A DNA stretch of 64,000 nt from Longispora fulva (GCF_015751905.1 NZ_JADOUF010000001.1:1488001-1552000), one strand, 5' to 3'; shown: positions 32,253 through 40,607, counted from the first letter of the stretch. Notes: generated from the sequence alone by a model not told the origin. Translations and numbers: made by a program.

Positions 32253-33426
32253 ACTGGACTTCGTCGGGCTGCGGTCCGACGCCGAGTACGCCGCCCGCCC
32301 ACCGGAGTTCGCCACTGTCACCCGGCGGACCCGCGCCGTCCGCCGCCGCAGGGCCCTCGTCCTCGGCGGGGTGTTCGTGGGCGTGGCCGCCCTGACCGGT
32401 GCGATCGCGGCGGTCACCCACCGGGATCCGGTGCCGACCGTGGTCGGGGTCGACGAGACCCCGCGGGCGGCGGAGGGCCTGAACCTGGGCATGGTCCCGA
32501 CGGTCGAGGGGTACGGCGACCACCTGTACGCGTTCAAGGACGGCCGGCTCTGGGCCACCGAGGACCGGGGTGCCACCTGGCTGGAGCGCACCGCGCCCGG
32601 AGTGGACGTCGTGCGGGTCCTCGGGCCGAACCTCGTGATCGGCGGCCCCGGGGCCCACCCGCTGGGCGAGCAGCCGTCCGCCGCCGGTTACCAGGTCAGC
32701 GTCGACGGGGGGCGGACCTGGATGCCGTTGCGGGAGTCGGGCCGGCCGGTCGCCGCCGTACCCGAGGGCACCCGGCCGGTGAGCTGCGACGATCTCCGCA
32801 AGGGCTGCCGGGTGCGGGTCGTCGACCCGGTCACCGGCATCCTGTCGACCCTTGCCGCGCAGCCCCGCCTCGACGGCCTGACGATCGACCCGTCGTCGAC
32901 CGGGGCCGGGCTGTGGGCCGCCGGGTTCGATCCGGGCACCCACAAGGCCGCCATCGCGACCAGCGCCGACAGGGGAACGACCTGGTCGATCACCGTGCTG
33001 GCCGCCGAGGAGCCCCGGACCGCACCGGTGCCGGTGAACATGCCGTACCTGGCCAGCTTCGACGGCCGGACCGGGTACGCGACGTTCGTGGGCGACGGCG
33101 GTCCGGTCCGGGTGTACCGCACCGCCGACGGCGGCCGGACGTGGCACCGCGCGGCGGCGGCGATGCCCGGTGGGGCGTACCTGCTCGGCCCGTACTCCGT
33201 CGCCACCGCCGACGGGACGCACCTGATGGCGGTCCAGCTCGGGACGGGCACCGGCTACCTCGCCAGCCCCGACGGGGAGACCTACCAGGTGCGGGAGGTC
33301 GCCGGGCTGCCCGGGCTGGGCGCCGCGCCGCGGTTCCTCGGACCGGGCCGGCTCGCGGCCGGCACGCCGCGTGCGATGTACCTGTCCGATGACGGGGTGA
33401 CCTGGCGCGGGATCACCCTGCCGTAG
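32245..33426 (+). CDS. Membrane-anchored Asp-box (BNR) beta-propeller protein, probable anti-sigma partner
   Basis: 393 residues. A cytoplasmic N-terminus of about 38 residues with basic RRTRAVRRRRA precedes one membrane helix (LVLGGVFVGVAALTGAIAAV). The extracellular part carries repeated Asp-box motifs: TEDRGATWLER, SVDGGRTWMPL, SADRGTTWSIT, TADGGRTWHRA and SDDGVTWRGI. These imply a sialidase-like propeller without evident catalytic residues. Five repeats are consistent with a five- or six-bladed fold. The 8-bp overlap with the ECF sigma gene and single-pass topology suggest a signal-transducing partner whose sensor is the propeller. The short cytoplasmic segment lacks an obvious zinc-binding anti-sigma motif. 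Confidence 0.75.
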   Translation: MSELDFVGLRSDAEYAARPPEFATVTRRTRAVRRRRALVLGGVFVGVAALTGAIAAVTHRDPVPTVVGVDETPRAAEGLNLGMVPTVEGYGDHLYAFKDGRLWATEDRGATWLERTAPGVDVVRVLGPNLVIGGPGAHPLGEQPSAAGYQVSVDGGRTWMPLRESGRPVAAVPEGTRPVSCDDLRKGCRVRVVDPVTGILSTLAAQPRLDGLTIDPSSTGAGLWAAGFDPGTHKAAIATSADRGTTWSITVLAAEEPRTAPVPVNMPYLASFDGRTGYATFVGDGGPVRVYRTADGGRTWHRAAAAMPGGAYLLGPYSVATADGTHLMAVQLGTGTGYLASPDGETYQVREVAGLPGLGAAPRFLGPGRLAAGTPRAMYLSDDGVTWRGITLP

Positions 33427-33499
33427 TCCCTCACCCCGACGAACGCGGCGACCACGCACCCCGGCCCCGCGATCGAGGGTGGCGACCCGGGGCGCCGGT

Positions 33500-33530
33500 C
33501 CGGGGCGGACGCTCCGACCGGCCGCCCCGG
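33500..33530. terminator. Hairpin between two converging genes
   Basis: CCGGGGCGG (33500-33508) pairs with CCGCCCCGG (33522-33530). It lies in the 175 bp between the Asp-box protein and the GNAT-SnoaL gene, a stretch with several other GC-rich dyads and no ORF I can support. Confidence 0.5.
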
Positions 33531-33601
33531 CACTCGGGGCCGGGGCGGAACACGGTACGAGCCACCCGCCACCCACGGCATCGGGGAATCCTCCCGAGCG
33601 C

Positions 33602-34564
33602 CTACACGTCGTCCCACGCCAACGAACTCATCCTCCAACCGGCGGCCGTCCGGACGAACTGGGTGGTCTTGTGGCCGGAGCCCTCGAACCACGCGCCGTC
33701 GAGGAATCCGGACTTACGGTAGTGGCTGAACCGGTGCGCCACCGACCCGAAGATCTCGGTCCGCTCGGAGACCTCCCATTCGGAGAACTCCGTCAATGTG
33801 CCGTCGGTGAGGATCTTCTCCCGGGGCGCGATGAACGCGTCGAGGTCGTACACCACGGGTGTGGCTCCCACGTTGCTGATGATCCGGCCCTGCGGGAGGA
33901 ACACCTCGCGGATGACGTCGACATTCGGCCGGGTGCCGCCGGTGTTGGTGAACGCGCCGAGGAAGGCGCGCGTCAGCTGGTCGAGCTCGGCCTTGACGTC
34001 GGCCTCCCCGTGGACGGCGGTCGCGGGCCACTCGTCGGCGAGGATCGACCAGACCTGCTTGTCGTGCCGGAGCCCGTCGGCACCCGTGAAGTATTGCCGC
34101 AGGGTGCCGTCCAGGCTCATGCCCAGCCGCTGGGCGACCCTGACGCTGCGCGCGTTGTCGGGAAGGGTGCGCCACTCGGCGCGGGTCAGGCCCCGTACCC
34201 GGAACGCCCAGTCGATCATCATGCGCACCACCTGGATGATGAGCCCCCGTCCCTCCGCGGCCGGTTCGAGCCAGCAGCCGATCTCGCACACCCCGAGGGC
34301 GGCGTCGAAGCTGACGAACATGGTGCCGCCGACGAGGGTGCCGTCGAGCCAGATGCCGTAGATGCGCCGTCGGTCCGCCGCCGCCTCGTCGGCGTAGCGC
34401 TGGAGCACCGCCCGGGCGGCGGGGAGATCGGCGGCGACGAAGCCCGGGCCGACCCACGGTGCGATGTGGGTGCGGGCGCGGTCGATGTGGGCCAGGAACT
34501 CCTCGGCGTGCCGCGGCTCGAGCGCGCGCAGTTCGGCGTCGGCGCGCAGCGGGGTGGTGAACAT
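33602..34564 (-). CDS. GNAT acetyltransferase fused to a SnoaL/NTF2-like domain
   Basis: 320 residues from ATG 34564, chosen because GGAGGG lies four bases upstream. Residues 1-180 form a RimJ/RimL-like GNAT domain (LRALEPRHAEEFLAHIDRARTHIAPWVG, EIGCWLEPAAEGRGLIIQVVRMMIDWAF, LPDNARSVRVAQRLGM with the acetyl-CoA loop and the Asn-rich segment). Residues about 195-320 form an NTF2/SnoaL-like alpha+beta barrel (LTRAFLGAFTNTGGTRPNVDVIREVFLPQGRIIS...VAHRFSHYRKSG...GWRMSSLAWDD). The two domains are normally separate proteins. It is divergent from a TetR regulator that probably controls it; 49 bp separate the start codons. Confidence 0.82.
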   Translation of the reverse strand: MFTTPLRADAELRALEPRHAEEFLAHIDRARTHIAPWVGPGFVAADLPAARAVLQRYADEAAADRRRIYGIWLDGTLVGGTMFVSFDAALGVCEIGCWLEPAAEGRGLIIQVVRMMIDWAFRVRGLTRAEWRTLPDNARSVRVAQRLGMSLDGTLRQYFTGADGLRHDKQVWSILADEWPATAVHGEADVKAELDQLTRAFLGAFTNTGGTRPNVDVIREVFLPQGRIISNVGATPVVYDLDAFIAPREKILTDGTLTEFSEWEVSERTEIFGSVAHRFSHYRKSGFLDGAWFEGSGHKTTQFVRTAAGWRMSSLAWDDV

Positions 34565-34575
34565 TGGGCCCTCCA

Positions 34576-34606
34576 TTTACATAACGACTGTTGCGCGAAT
34601 GTATCC
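34576..34606. promoter_or_regulatory. Divergent promoter/operator between GNAT-SnoaL and TetR genes
   Basis: TACAT and ATGTA arms, about 16 bp apart, span the short space between the divergent genes. TATCCT at 34602-34607 sits six bases before the TetR ATG, suggesting a leaderless TetR transcript. A TetR-type autorepressor site is inferred. Confidence 0.4.
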
Positions 34607-34613
34607 TGGCGAT

Positions 34614-35213
34614 ATGCCACGCCACAAGGGAGATCACGAGGCCCGCCGCCGCGACGTGTCCGGGGCCGTGTGGCGGGTGCTGGCCGCGCGCGGGTTCGGC
34701 GGCCTGACCCTGCGGGCGGTCGCCACCGAGATGGGCGCGACGACCGGCCTGCTCACGCACTACTTCCCCAACAAACAGGACCTGCTCGCCCACGCGCTGA
34801 CCCTGCTCGACGAGCGCCGGGCGACCCGGCCGAGGCGCGTGGCGGCCCCGGCGGCCGAAGGGCTGGCCGCCCTGCGCGCCGCGCTTCTGGACATCCTCCC
34901 GCTGACGCCGGAGGCCGCGGCCGACAACCGGATCTGGGTCAGCTCCTGGGACGCCGCGCTGGCCGACCCGGACCTCGCGGCCGGGCACGCCGACCGGTAC
35001 GGGCGCTCGCGCGAGCGGATCCGCCGGCACGTGGCGGCGGCGCAGGGCCTCGGGGAGTTGCCGTCGGGGGATCCGGACGACCTCGCCGCCGCGATCCAGT
35101 CGTTCGTGCTCGGGCTCATCGTGCAGGCGCTGCTCGGGGCGGAGGCTTTCCCGCCGGAGCGGCAGATCCGACTCCTGGACCGCTACCTGGCTGCGCTCAC
35201 GACCCCGTGCTGA
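34614..35213 (+). CDS. TetR family transcriptional regulator
   Basis: 199 residues from ATG 34614. The N-terminal HTH reads ARRRDVSGAVWRVLAARGFGGLTLRAVATEMGATTGLLTHYFPNKQDLLAHAL, textbook TetR. The ligand-binding domain is all-helical with no recognisable pocket motif. No Shine-Dalgarno is visible; a leaderless start is possible. It faces the GNAT-SnoaL fusion gene, the likely target. Confidence 0.9.
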   Translation: MPRHKGDHEARRRDVSGAVWRVLAARGFGGLTLRAVATEMGATTGLLTHYFPNKQDLLAHALTLLDERRATRPRRVAAPAAEGLAALRAALLDILPLTPEAAADNRIWVSSWDAALADPDLAAGHADRYGRSRERIRRHVAAAQGLGELPSGDPDDLAAAIQSFVLGLIVQALLGAEAFPPERQIRLLDRYLAALTTPC

Positions 35214-35382
35214 CCTCGGGTGGAGGCGTTTCGCGGCCGGACGTCGGTCCGCTTCCGCCGGGGCGCCGGTGGCCGCCTCCGGCGCGCAGGGGTCGTCCGG
35301 TTCCGGTGTGGCCGGTGGCGCGGGGTGGCCCAGGTAGCATGGCCGCCGCGACAGTCGGAGCGTCACCACGGAGGTCCCGGGA

Positions 35383-36360
35383 ATGAGTGTGGCGTTCTTC
35401 GCCCTCGGCGGCACGATCTCGATGGCCGGCGCCGCCGGTGAGGTCGTCACCCGGCTGAACGCCGCGGCGCTGGCCACCGGCGTGCCGGGGCTGGCCGAGC
35501 TGGGCGTGGGCCTCGACGTGCACGACATCGAGGCGGTGCCGAGCGCCAACCTGACCTTCGCCCATATCCTCGACCTCGTCGACCGGGCCACGGACGCGGT
35601 GGCCGGGGGCGCCAGCGGCGTGGTCGTCACCCAGGGCACCGACACGATGGAGGAGACGGCGTTCCTCGCCGACCTGGTGTGGGCCCTTCCCCAACCGCTC
35701 GTGTTCACGGGCGCGATGCGCAACCCGACCCTCGCCGGCCCGGACGGCCCAGCCAACCTGCTGGCCGCCGTCGCCGTCGCCGCGGATCCCCGGGCGCGTG
35801 ACCTGGGCGCTCTCGTGGTGTTCGCCGACGAGATCCACGCCGCCAGGTGGGCGCGCAAGACGCACAGCACGAGTACCGCGACCTTCGCCTCCCCGAACGC
35901 CGGCCCACTCGGGCACGTGGTCGAACGCCAGGTCCGCGTCCTGACCCGCCCACCCCGGCACCCGCCCCTGCGCCGCCCGGATCCGCACGCGCTGCCCGAC
36001 GTCCGCGTCGCGCTGCACACGGTCACGTTCGACGACGGGGACAGCCTTCCGGCGTACGCCGACACCCACCACGGACTCGTCGTCGCGGGCTACGGCGCGG
36101 GACACGTCCCGTCCGCCCTCGCGGCGCACCTGGGGGAACTCGCGCGGCGCGTCCCGGTGGTCCTCACCTCGCGCACCGGGGCCGGTTCGGTGCTGTCGAA
36201 CACCTACACGTCGGTCGGCTCGGAGACGGATCTCCTTCGCCGGGGGCTGATCAACGGCGGTTTCCTGCATCCGCACCAGGCACGGGTGCTGCTGCGGACC
36301 CTCGTCGCGGCCGGAGCGGGGGTCGCCGAGATCCGTCAGGTGTTCGCCGAGCGGGGGTGA
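35383..36360 (+). CDS. L-asparaginase family amidohydrolase
   Basis: 325 residues from ATG 35383 with GGAGG eight bases upstream. The two active-site threonine motifs are present: ALGGTIS (T11) and VVTQGTDTMEETA (T86, D87), along with the Lys in HAARWARKTHST. No signal peptide is visible, so the enzyme is probably cytoplasmic (type I-like location). Expected reaction: L-asparagine to aspartate and ammonia, possibly with glutaminase activity. It stands alone between the TetR gene and a lipoprotein gene 75 bp downstream. Confidence 0.92.
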   Translation: MSVAFFALGGTISMAGAAGEVVTRLNAAALATGVPGLAELGVGLDVHDIEAVPSANLTFAHILDLVDRATDAVAGGASGVVVTQGTDTMEETAFLADLVWALPQPLVFTGAMRNPTLAGPDGPANLLAAVAVAADPRARDLGALVVFADEIHAARWARKTHSTSTATFASPNAGPLGHVVERQVRVLTRPPRHPPLRRPDPHALPDVRVALHTVTFDDGDSLPAYADTHHGLVVAGYGAGHVPSALAAHLGELARRVPVVLTSRTGAGSVLSNTYTSVGSETDLLRRGLINGGFLHPHQARVLLRTLVAAGAGVAEIRQVFAERG

Positions 36361-36435
36361 CGCGCGGCTAGGGCCGAGGCCGGCCTCCATGCCACCAGGG
36401 ACCCGTTCGCGCGTTTCCGGGTTACCGTCGAAGGC

Positions 36436-37431
36436 GTGCGCATCGTGCTGGCGGGTCTCCTGGTGCTGGTCCTCGGCGGATGCGCGGCGGCACCCGCGGA
36501 ACACGCCGCGCCCGGGCGGAGCACGTCGTCGGCGTCCCGGCAGACCCCGTCGGAGGTCGACGCCACGCTGGCCAGCCTGCGCCGGGTCGACGACCTGCCG
36601 CTGTACGAGATGACCTACGTCGGCGACTACGACGCGCTCACCGGCGTCCCAACGGTCGCGGCGGCGAGCCCGTTCGGCTGCTCCCTGTTCGTCGCCTCCG
36701 GTGGTGCGGCACCGTTGTTCGGCCGCAACTTCGACTGGGAGCCGAACGCGGCGATGGTCCTGCACACCGCCCCGCCGGACGGGTACGCCGCGGTGTCGAT
36801 CGTGGACCTGTCCTACCTCGGGGTGGGGCGCGGCGATGACCTGGTCCGGGCGCCGAAGACCCATGGGGAGCTGCTCAACGCCCCGCTGCTGCCGTTCGAC
36901 GGCATGAACGAGCGCGGCCTGGCGGTCGGCCTGGCCGCCGACGACTCCGGTCGCGCCGGACGGGAGGCTGGCCGGCCCACGGTCGGGGGCGTGCGGGTCC
37001 TGCGGCTGATCCTGGACCACGCGGCGACCGTGGCGCAGGCTGTGGAGCTGCTCGGCGGGTACGACATCGACTTCTCCGGCGGACCGGCGTTGCACTACCT
37101 GTTCGCCGACGCGACGGGGGCCTCGGCGGTGGTGGAGTTCGTGGACGGCCGCACCGAGGTGTCGCGGGGCGGTCCACCGTGGCAGGCGCTCACGAACTTC
37201 CGGCTGGCGGGCTCGGACGTCGCGTCCCGCCAGAACGACCGGCGGTACGCGACGCTGCGGGCCGGCCTCGACCGGGCCGGGGGAGTGCTGACCCCCGACG
37301 CCGCGATGGGACTGTTGCGGTCCGTCGCCCAGCCGCACACCCGGTGGTCGGTGACCTACCAGCTCGACAGCCACGACGTGCGGGTGTCGACCGCCGCGCG
37401 GTGGGAGACTGTGCACTCCTTCCGGCTGTGA
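36436..37431 (+). CDS. Lipoprotein Ntn-hydrolase (choloylglycine hydrolase/linear amide C-N hydrolase family)
   Basis: 331 residues from GTG 36436 with GAAGG upstream. The signal peptide ends at LVLGGC (C16), a lipobox. The catalytic Cys is C82 in the segment SPFGCSLFVA. As it is not at the mature N-terminus, activation would require cleavage before C82, as in acid-ceramidase- and NAAA-type Ntn hydrolases. GRNFDWEP and MNERGLAVGLAADDS match the choloylglycine hydrolase fold. Likely cleaves amide bonds of bile-salt-like, N-acyl or beta-lactam compounds outside the cell. Substrate not inferable. Confidence 0.82.
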   Translation: MRIVLAGLLVLVLGGCAAAPAEHAAPGRSTSSASRQTPSEVDATLASLRRVDDLPLYEMTYVGDYDALTGVPTVAAASPFGCSLFVASGGAAPLFGRNFDWEPNAAMVLHTAPPDGYAAVSIVDLSYLGVGRGDDLVRAPKTHGELLNAPLLPFDGMNERGLAVGLAADDSGRAGREAGRPTVGGVRVLRLILDHAATVAQAVELLGGYDIDFSGGPALHYLFADATGASAVVEFVDGRTEVSRGGPPWQALTNFRLAGSDVASRQNDRRYATLRAGLDRAGGVLTPDAAMGLLRSVAQPHTRWSVTYQLDSHDVRVSTAARWETVHSFRL

Positions 37432-37488
37432 ACCGCCACGGACCGCGGGCCCGGTACCCGGCGGGGCCCGGCGCCGTACCGGGAGGAT

Positions 37489-38616
37489 CTAGTGGTGGAA
37501 GAGGCGGATGCCGGTGCGGGTGAGCGTGATGCCGTGTTCGCGGCAGGCGTCCTCGACCTCCGCCGAGCGGGCCGACCCGCCCGGCTCGGCGATGTGGTCC
37601 ACGCCGTGCCGGTGGGCGTGGTCGACGTTGTCCCGGAACGGCAGCGCCCCGTCGGAGACGAACGCGACGCCGCGCCGCGCCGCCAGCCACGCCCGGCGGT
37701 CCCCGGCCGCGAACTCCGGCGCCGGCGTGGCCAGCGCCGCTGCCAGTCGCGCGTCCTCGTCCGGGGTCAGGCCGCCCTCCAGGTAACGGATCTGCCAGTT
37801 GATCCTGTCCTGTCGGCGGACGCCCGGCCGGAAGTCCAGGCCCCGGACCGCCGGATGGCGGCGCAGCCACCACGTGTCGGCCTTCGCGCCCGCCAGCCGG
37901 GTGCAGTCCACCCGGGACTGCTGCCCGGCCCCGATGCCGAGGGTCGCCCCGTCGCGCAGATAGCACACGGAGTTGGACTGGGTGTACCGCAGGACGATCA
38001 GGCCCAGCAGCAGGTCCCCGGCGGCGGAGGAGGAGAGGTCCAGCGCGGTGGTGAGGGGGACGCTGTCGCGTTCCTCGGTGAACCGCAGGCCGAACACCTC
38101 CCGCGACTCCAGCACCGGTGCCGTGAACGCCGGGTCGGCCTGCAGGACCAGGAAGCGGCCGTTCTTCTTCCCGGCGAGGGTCGCGACGGTGCCGGGCTCG
38201 TAGCCCGGGGCGATCACCCCGTCACACACGACGCGGGACAGCAGGTCGGCGAGTTCGGTGTCGACCGGGTGCGAGACGGCGGCCAGGTCGCCGTACGAGG
38301 ACTTCGGGTCGGCGTCGCGGGCCCGCACGTACGCGCTGGTGACCGCGCCGACCCGGTCCAGGCCGTACAGCCCGGACGTGACCTCGTCGACCGGGCCCGC
38401 CATGGCGGCGCCGGCGGGTGAGACGTGTTTGAAGGACGCCGCGGCCGGTCGGCCCAGGGTCCGGGCCGCCTCGCTGACCAGCTGCCAGCCGTTGAGCGCG
38501 TCGAGCAGGTTGATGGCGGACGGGGTGCCGTTGAGCACCCGGACCGGCCACCGGCCGGGCTGCACCGGGGTGACGGTCGCGGCCTGGTGCGGATTGGTGC
38601 CGTAGCGCAGGTCCAT
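37489..38616 (-). CDS. Stand-alone AICAR transformylase (phosphoribosylaminoimidazolecarboxamide formyltransferase)
   Basis: 375 residues from ATG 38616. LRYGTNPHQ at the N-terminus and SFKHVSPAGAA (catalytic Lys-His pair) match the transformylase half of PurH; YTQSNSVCYLRDGATLGIGAGQQSRVDC is the conserved AICAR-binding core. The IMP cyclohydrolase half, about 200 residues in bifunctional PurH, is absent, so the enzyme would make formyl-AICAR from AICAR and 10-formyl-THF only. The gene is preceded by a ZTP riboswitch that senses the accumulated substrate ZMP/ZTP and by a Shine-Dalgarno-masking hairpin, giving a coherent substrate-induced control. Confidence 0.9.
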   Translation of the reverse strand: MDLRYGTNPHQAATVTPVQPGRWPVRVLNGTPSAINLLDALNGWQLVSEAARTLGRPAAASFKHVSPAGAAMAGPVDEVTSGLYGLDRVGAVTSAYVRARDADPKSSYGDLAAVSHPVDTELADLLSRVVCDGVIAPGYEPGTVATLAGKKNGRFLVLQADPAFTAPVLESREVFGLRFTEERDSVPLTTALDLSSSAAGDLLLGLIVLRYTQSNSVCYLRDGATLGIGAGQQSRVDCTRLAGAKADTWWLRRHPAVRGLDFRPGVRRQDRINWQIRYLEGGLTPDEDARLAAALATPAPEFAAGDRRAWLAARRGVAFVSDGALPFRDNVDHAHRHGVDHIAEPGGSARSAEVEDACREHGITLTRTGIRLFHH

Positions 38617-38623
38617 GTGGGGA

Positions 38624-38646
38624 CTCCTCAGTCGGGACTGACGGAG
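38624..38646 (-). promoter_or_regulatory. Shine-Dalgarno-sequestering hairpin (expression platform)
   Basis: On the mRNA, CUCC-G-UCAGU pairs with ACUGA-GGAG around CCCG, burying the GAGGAG ribosome-binding site that lies seven bases before ATG 38616. It begins where the ZTP aptamer ends, so ligand binding could free the site. Switching direction and energetics are inferred. Confidence 0.65.
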
Positions 38647-38735
38647 GCGCCCAGGCGGTCGACGCTCACGCGGGAAGGCTGGCCGCTCCCCGGTGGTGGT
38701 CCACCTTCGCCAGTCGCGACCAGTGCCGATGCTAC
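38645..38735 (-). ncRNA. ZTP (pfl) riboswitch
   Basis: The minus strand contains the conserved pfl blocks in order: CGCGACTGGCG, then GGTGGACCACC-ACCGGGGAGC, then a variable linker, then CGCCTGGGC (38657-38649). The aptamer ends about 30 bp before the start codon of the AICAR transformylase gene. ZTP riboswitches bind ZMP and ZTP, the intermediates that accumulate when 10-formyl-THF is short, and characteristically control purine and one-carbon genes. The functional match to the downstream enzyme is exact. Confidence 0.9.
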
Positions 38736-38779
38736 CGCCCGCCGCCCGCGTGGCAATGCCCTGACCGGCGCGGAAGCGC

Positions 38780-40294
38780 TCAGGCGGGCCGGGCCCGCGC
38801 CTTCATCTGGTACATCGCCCGGTCCGCCCGGTCGATCGCGCACGTCAGCCCGCTGTCGGTGAGGTGCGACCAGCCGATCGCGAGGTTCAGCGCGCTGTCG
38901 GGGACCAGAGAGTTCCAGTCCTCGGCGGCGACGGCCTCGTGGATCCGGCTGCCGGTGGCCCGCGCGCCCGGCAGGTCGACGTGCGGCAGGACCAGGACGA
39001 ACTCGTCGCCGCCGTACCGGGCCGCGAAGCCCTGGCCGACCGCGCGGGTCAGCACCCCGGCCAGGCGCTGCAGGACGAGGTCGCCGGCGAGGTGGCCGTA
39101 GCGGTCGTTGACGGCCTTGAAGCCGTTGAGGTCGGCCACCCCGACCGTGGCGGGGGTGCCGGCGGCGAGCAGTCCGGCGGCGTACTCGTGCAGCCGCCGC
39201 CGGTTGGGCAGCCCGGTCAACGGGTCGGTGAGGGCCGCGTCGGCGTACCGGTCGGCGACCCGGCGCAGGTTCTCGTGGTCGATCCGGGCGGCCACCCCGT
39301 CCACGAACAGTGCCGACAGCGGGTCGAGCGCCAGGTGCACCGCCCTGCTGGCCGCGCGTTCGGCGGCGATCGCCAGGGGCAGCCGGCCGGCGAGGGAGTG
39401 CGCGAGGGCCGACAGCCGGTGGGCCTCGGCGACCCCGAACGTGGCGGGGTGCACCGGTCCGGCCTCCAGCAGGGCGAGCGCGGCGTCGCCGTCCCCGGCC
39501 GCCAGCTCGGCGCACACCGGGGTCAGCGCCCGGATCGTCCGTTCGTCCGCGTCGTGTCCGACGCCGTCGAGCAGCCCGCTGAGGTCGGGGACGCTGGGGA
39601 CGCCGAGCGCGGACAGCCGGGCGGCGGCGTACGCGATGTGCGCGCGGTCCACCGACCACGCCGGCGCGACGCCCCGCCCGAAGTCGTCGACGACCTTGCG
39701 GAGCAGCCGGACGGCGGTGGCCGTGTCGCCCCGGTGGTCGACGGCGACGGCGTGGCGGACCCTGATCTGCGCGCCGGTCTCCTCGTCGCTGAGGCCCAGT
39801 TCCGTGTACAGCGCGTTGGCGCGCTCCACGGCGTCGAGTGCCTGGGCGTGCAGCCCGGCCTGCGAGCAGCCGAGGGCGAGGTCGTACCAGGCGTCGGCCG
39901 CGCCGACCCAGGACGGCGCGGAGTCGAGGTGGCGCCGGCTGTACTCGAAGTGCCGGACGCACCGCTCCATGGCGCCGTGCAGGCAGGCGACGGAGCCGGC
40001 GATGGCGTGCAGTTCCCCGGCGACCGTGGCGTCGTCCACTTCGGCGAGCAGGGCGAACGCGCGGTCCAGCACGGGCGTGTACCCGGAGAGGTCGCCGACG
40101 TTGATCATCGCGCCGAGTTCGAAGGCGAGCGCCTGGGCGACGATGACGGGGGCGGTCGCGCGGTCGGAGATCCGCCGGGCCTCGGCGAGGGCCGCCTCGG
40201 ACCGGCCCTGCTGCATCAGCGCCCGCAGCTGGCCGTAGACCGCATGGTGATCATGCGGTCCTTCGGTGGATTCGTCCTCGTGCACCGCATCCAT
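38780..40294 (-). CDS. GGDEF diguanylate cyclase with N-terminal TPR-like domain
   Basis: 504 residues. The first about 330 residues are all-helical with tetratricopeptide-like character (DAWYDLALGCSQAGLHAQALDAVERANALYTELGL). The C-terminal 170 residues are a complete GGDEF domain: LTDPLTGLPNRRRL, VADLNGFKAVNDRYGHLAGDLVL and RYGGDEFVLVLP, with the catalytic GGDEF intact and no obvious allosteric RxxD site directly upstream. It should synthesise cyclic di-GMP, a repressor of development in streptomycetes through BldD. There are no membrane helices, so sensing is cytosolic or through protein partners. The ATG is preceded by AT-rich TATATGG with no Shine-Dalgarno; a different start is possible. 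Confidence 0.88.
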   Translation of the reverse strand: MDAVHEDESTEGPHDHHAVYGQLRALMQQGRSEAALAEARRISDRATAPVIVAQALAFELGAMINVGDLSGYTPVLDRAFALLAEVDDATVAGELHAIAGSVACLHGAMERCVRHFEYSRRHLDSAPSWVGAADAWYDLALGCSQAGLHAQALDAVERANALYTELGLSDEETGAQIRVRHAVAVDHRGDTATAVRLLRKVVDDFGRGVAPAWSVDRAHIAYAAARLSALGVPSVPDLSGLLDGVGHDADERTIRALTPVCAELAAGDGDAALALLEAGPVHPATFGVAEAHRLSALAHSLAGRLPLAIAAERAASRAVHLALDPLSALFVDGVAARIDHENLRRVADRYADAALTDPLTGLPNRRRLHEYAAGLLAAGTPATVGVADLNGFKAVNDRYGHLAGDLVLQRLAGVLTRAVGQGFAARYGGDEFVLVLPHVDLPGARATGSRIHEAVAAEDWNSLVPDSALNLAIGWSHLTDSGLTCAIDRADRAMYQMKARARPA

Positions 40295-40330
40295 ATACCA
40301 CAGCTGATGGGCGCGGGAGGCCCGGTGTCC

Positions 40331-40570
40331 TCATCGGACGGGGTGCGCCGTCCGGCCGACGCGGGCCCGCGCGGCGGCCCGGCCCCCGGCGTCGCCGTCG
40401 GAGGTGGGGTCGAGCGCGGCGAGGTCGGCGTCGACCCGTTCGGTGTCGCGGTCGGCGACGGCGGGGCCGCTGCCGGTGGGGCCGGGGAGCGGGCGGGTGC
40501 GGTGGTGCTGGACCTGGAGCCCGTAGGTGACGAGGGCCAGCAGGGCGAGGGTGGCGAGTACGGCTGTCAT
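40331..40570 (-). CDS. Small single-pass membrane protein
   Basis: 79 residues from ATG 40570. One N-terminal membrane helix (VLATLALLALVTYGLQV) is followed by a charged, probably disordered tail of about 60 residues (TRPLPGPTGSGPAVADRDTERVDADL). No family recognised. It is divergent from the AdpA-like regulator, with 87 bp between their starts, so the inverted repeat at 40608-40642 could regulate it as well. Confidence 0.5.
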   Translation of the reverse strand: MTAVLATLALLALVTYGLQVQHHRTRPLPGPTGSGPAVADRDTERVDADLAALDPTSDGDAGGRAAARARVGRTAHPVR

Positions 40571-40607
40571 GGCTCTAAGTATTCGCCCGTCGATTTCCCG
40601 CCAACAG

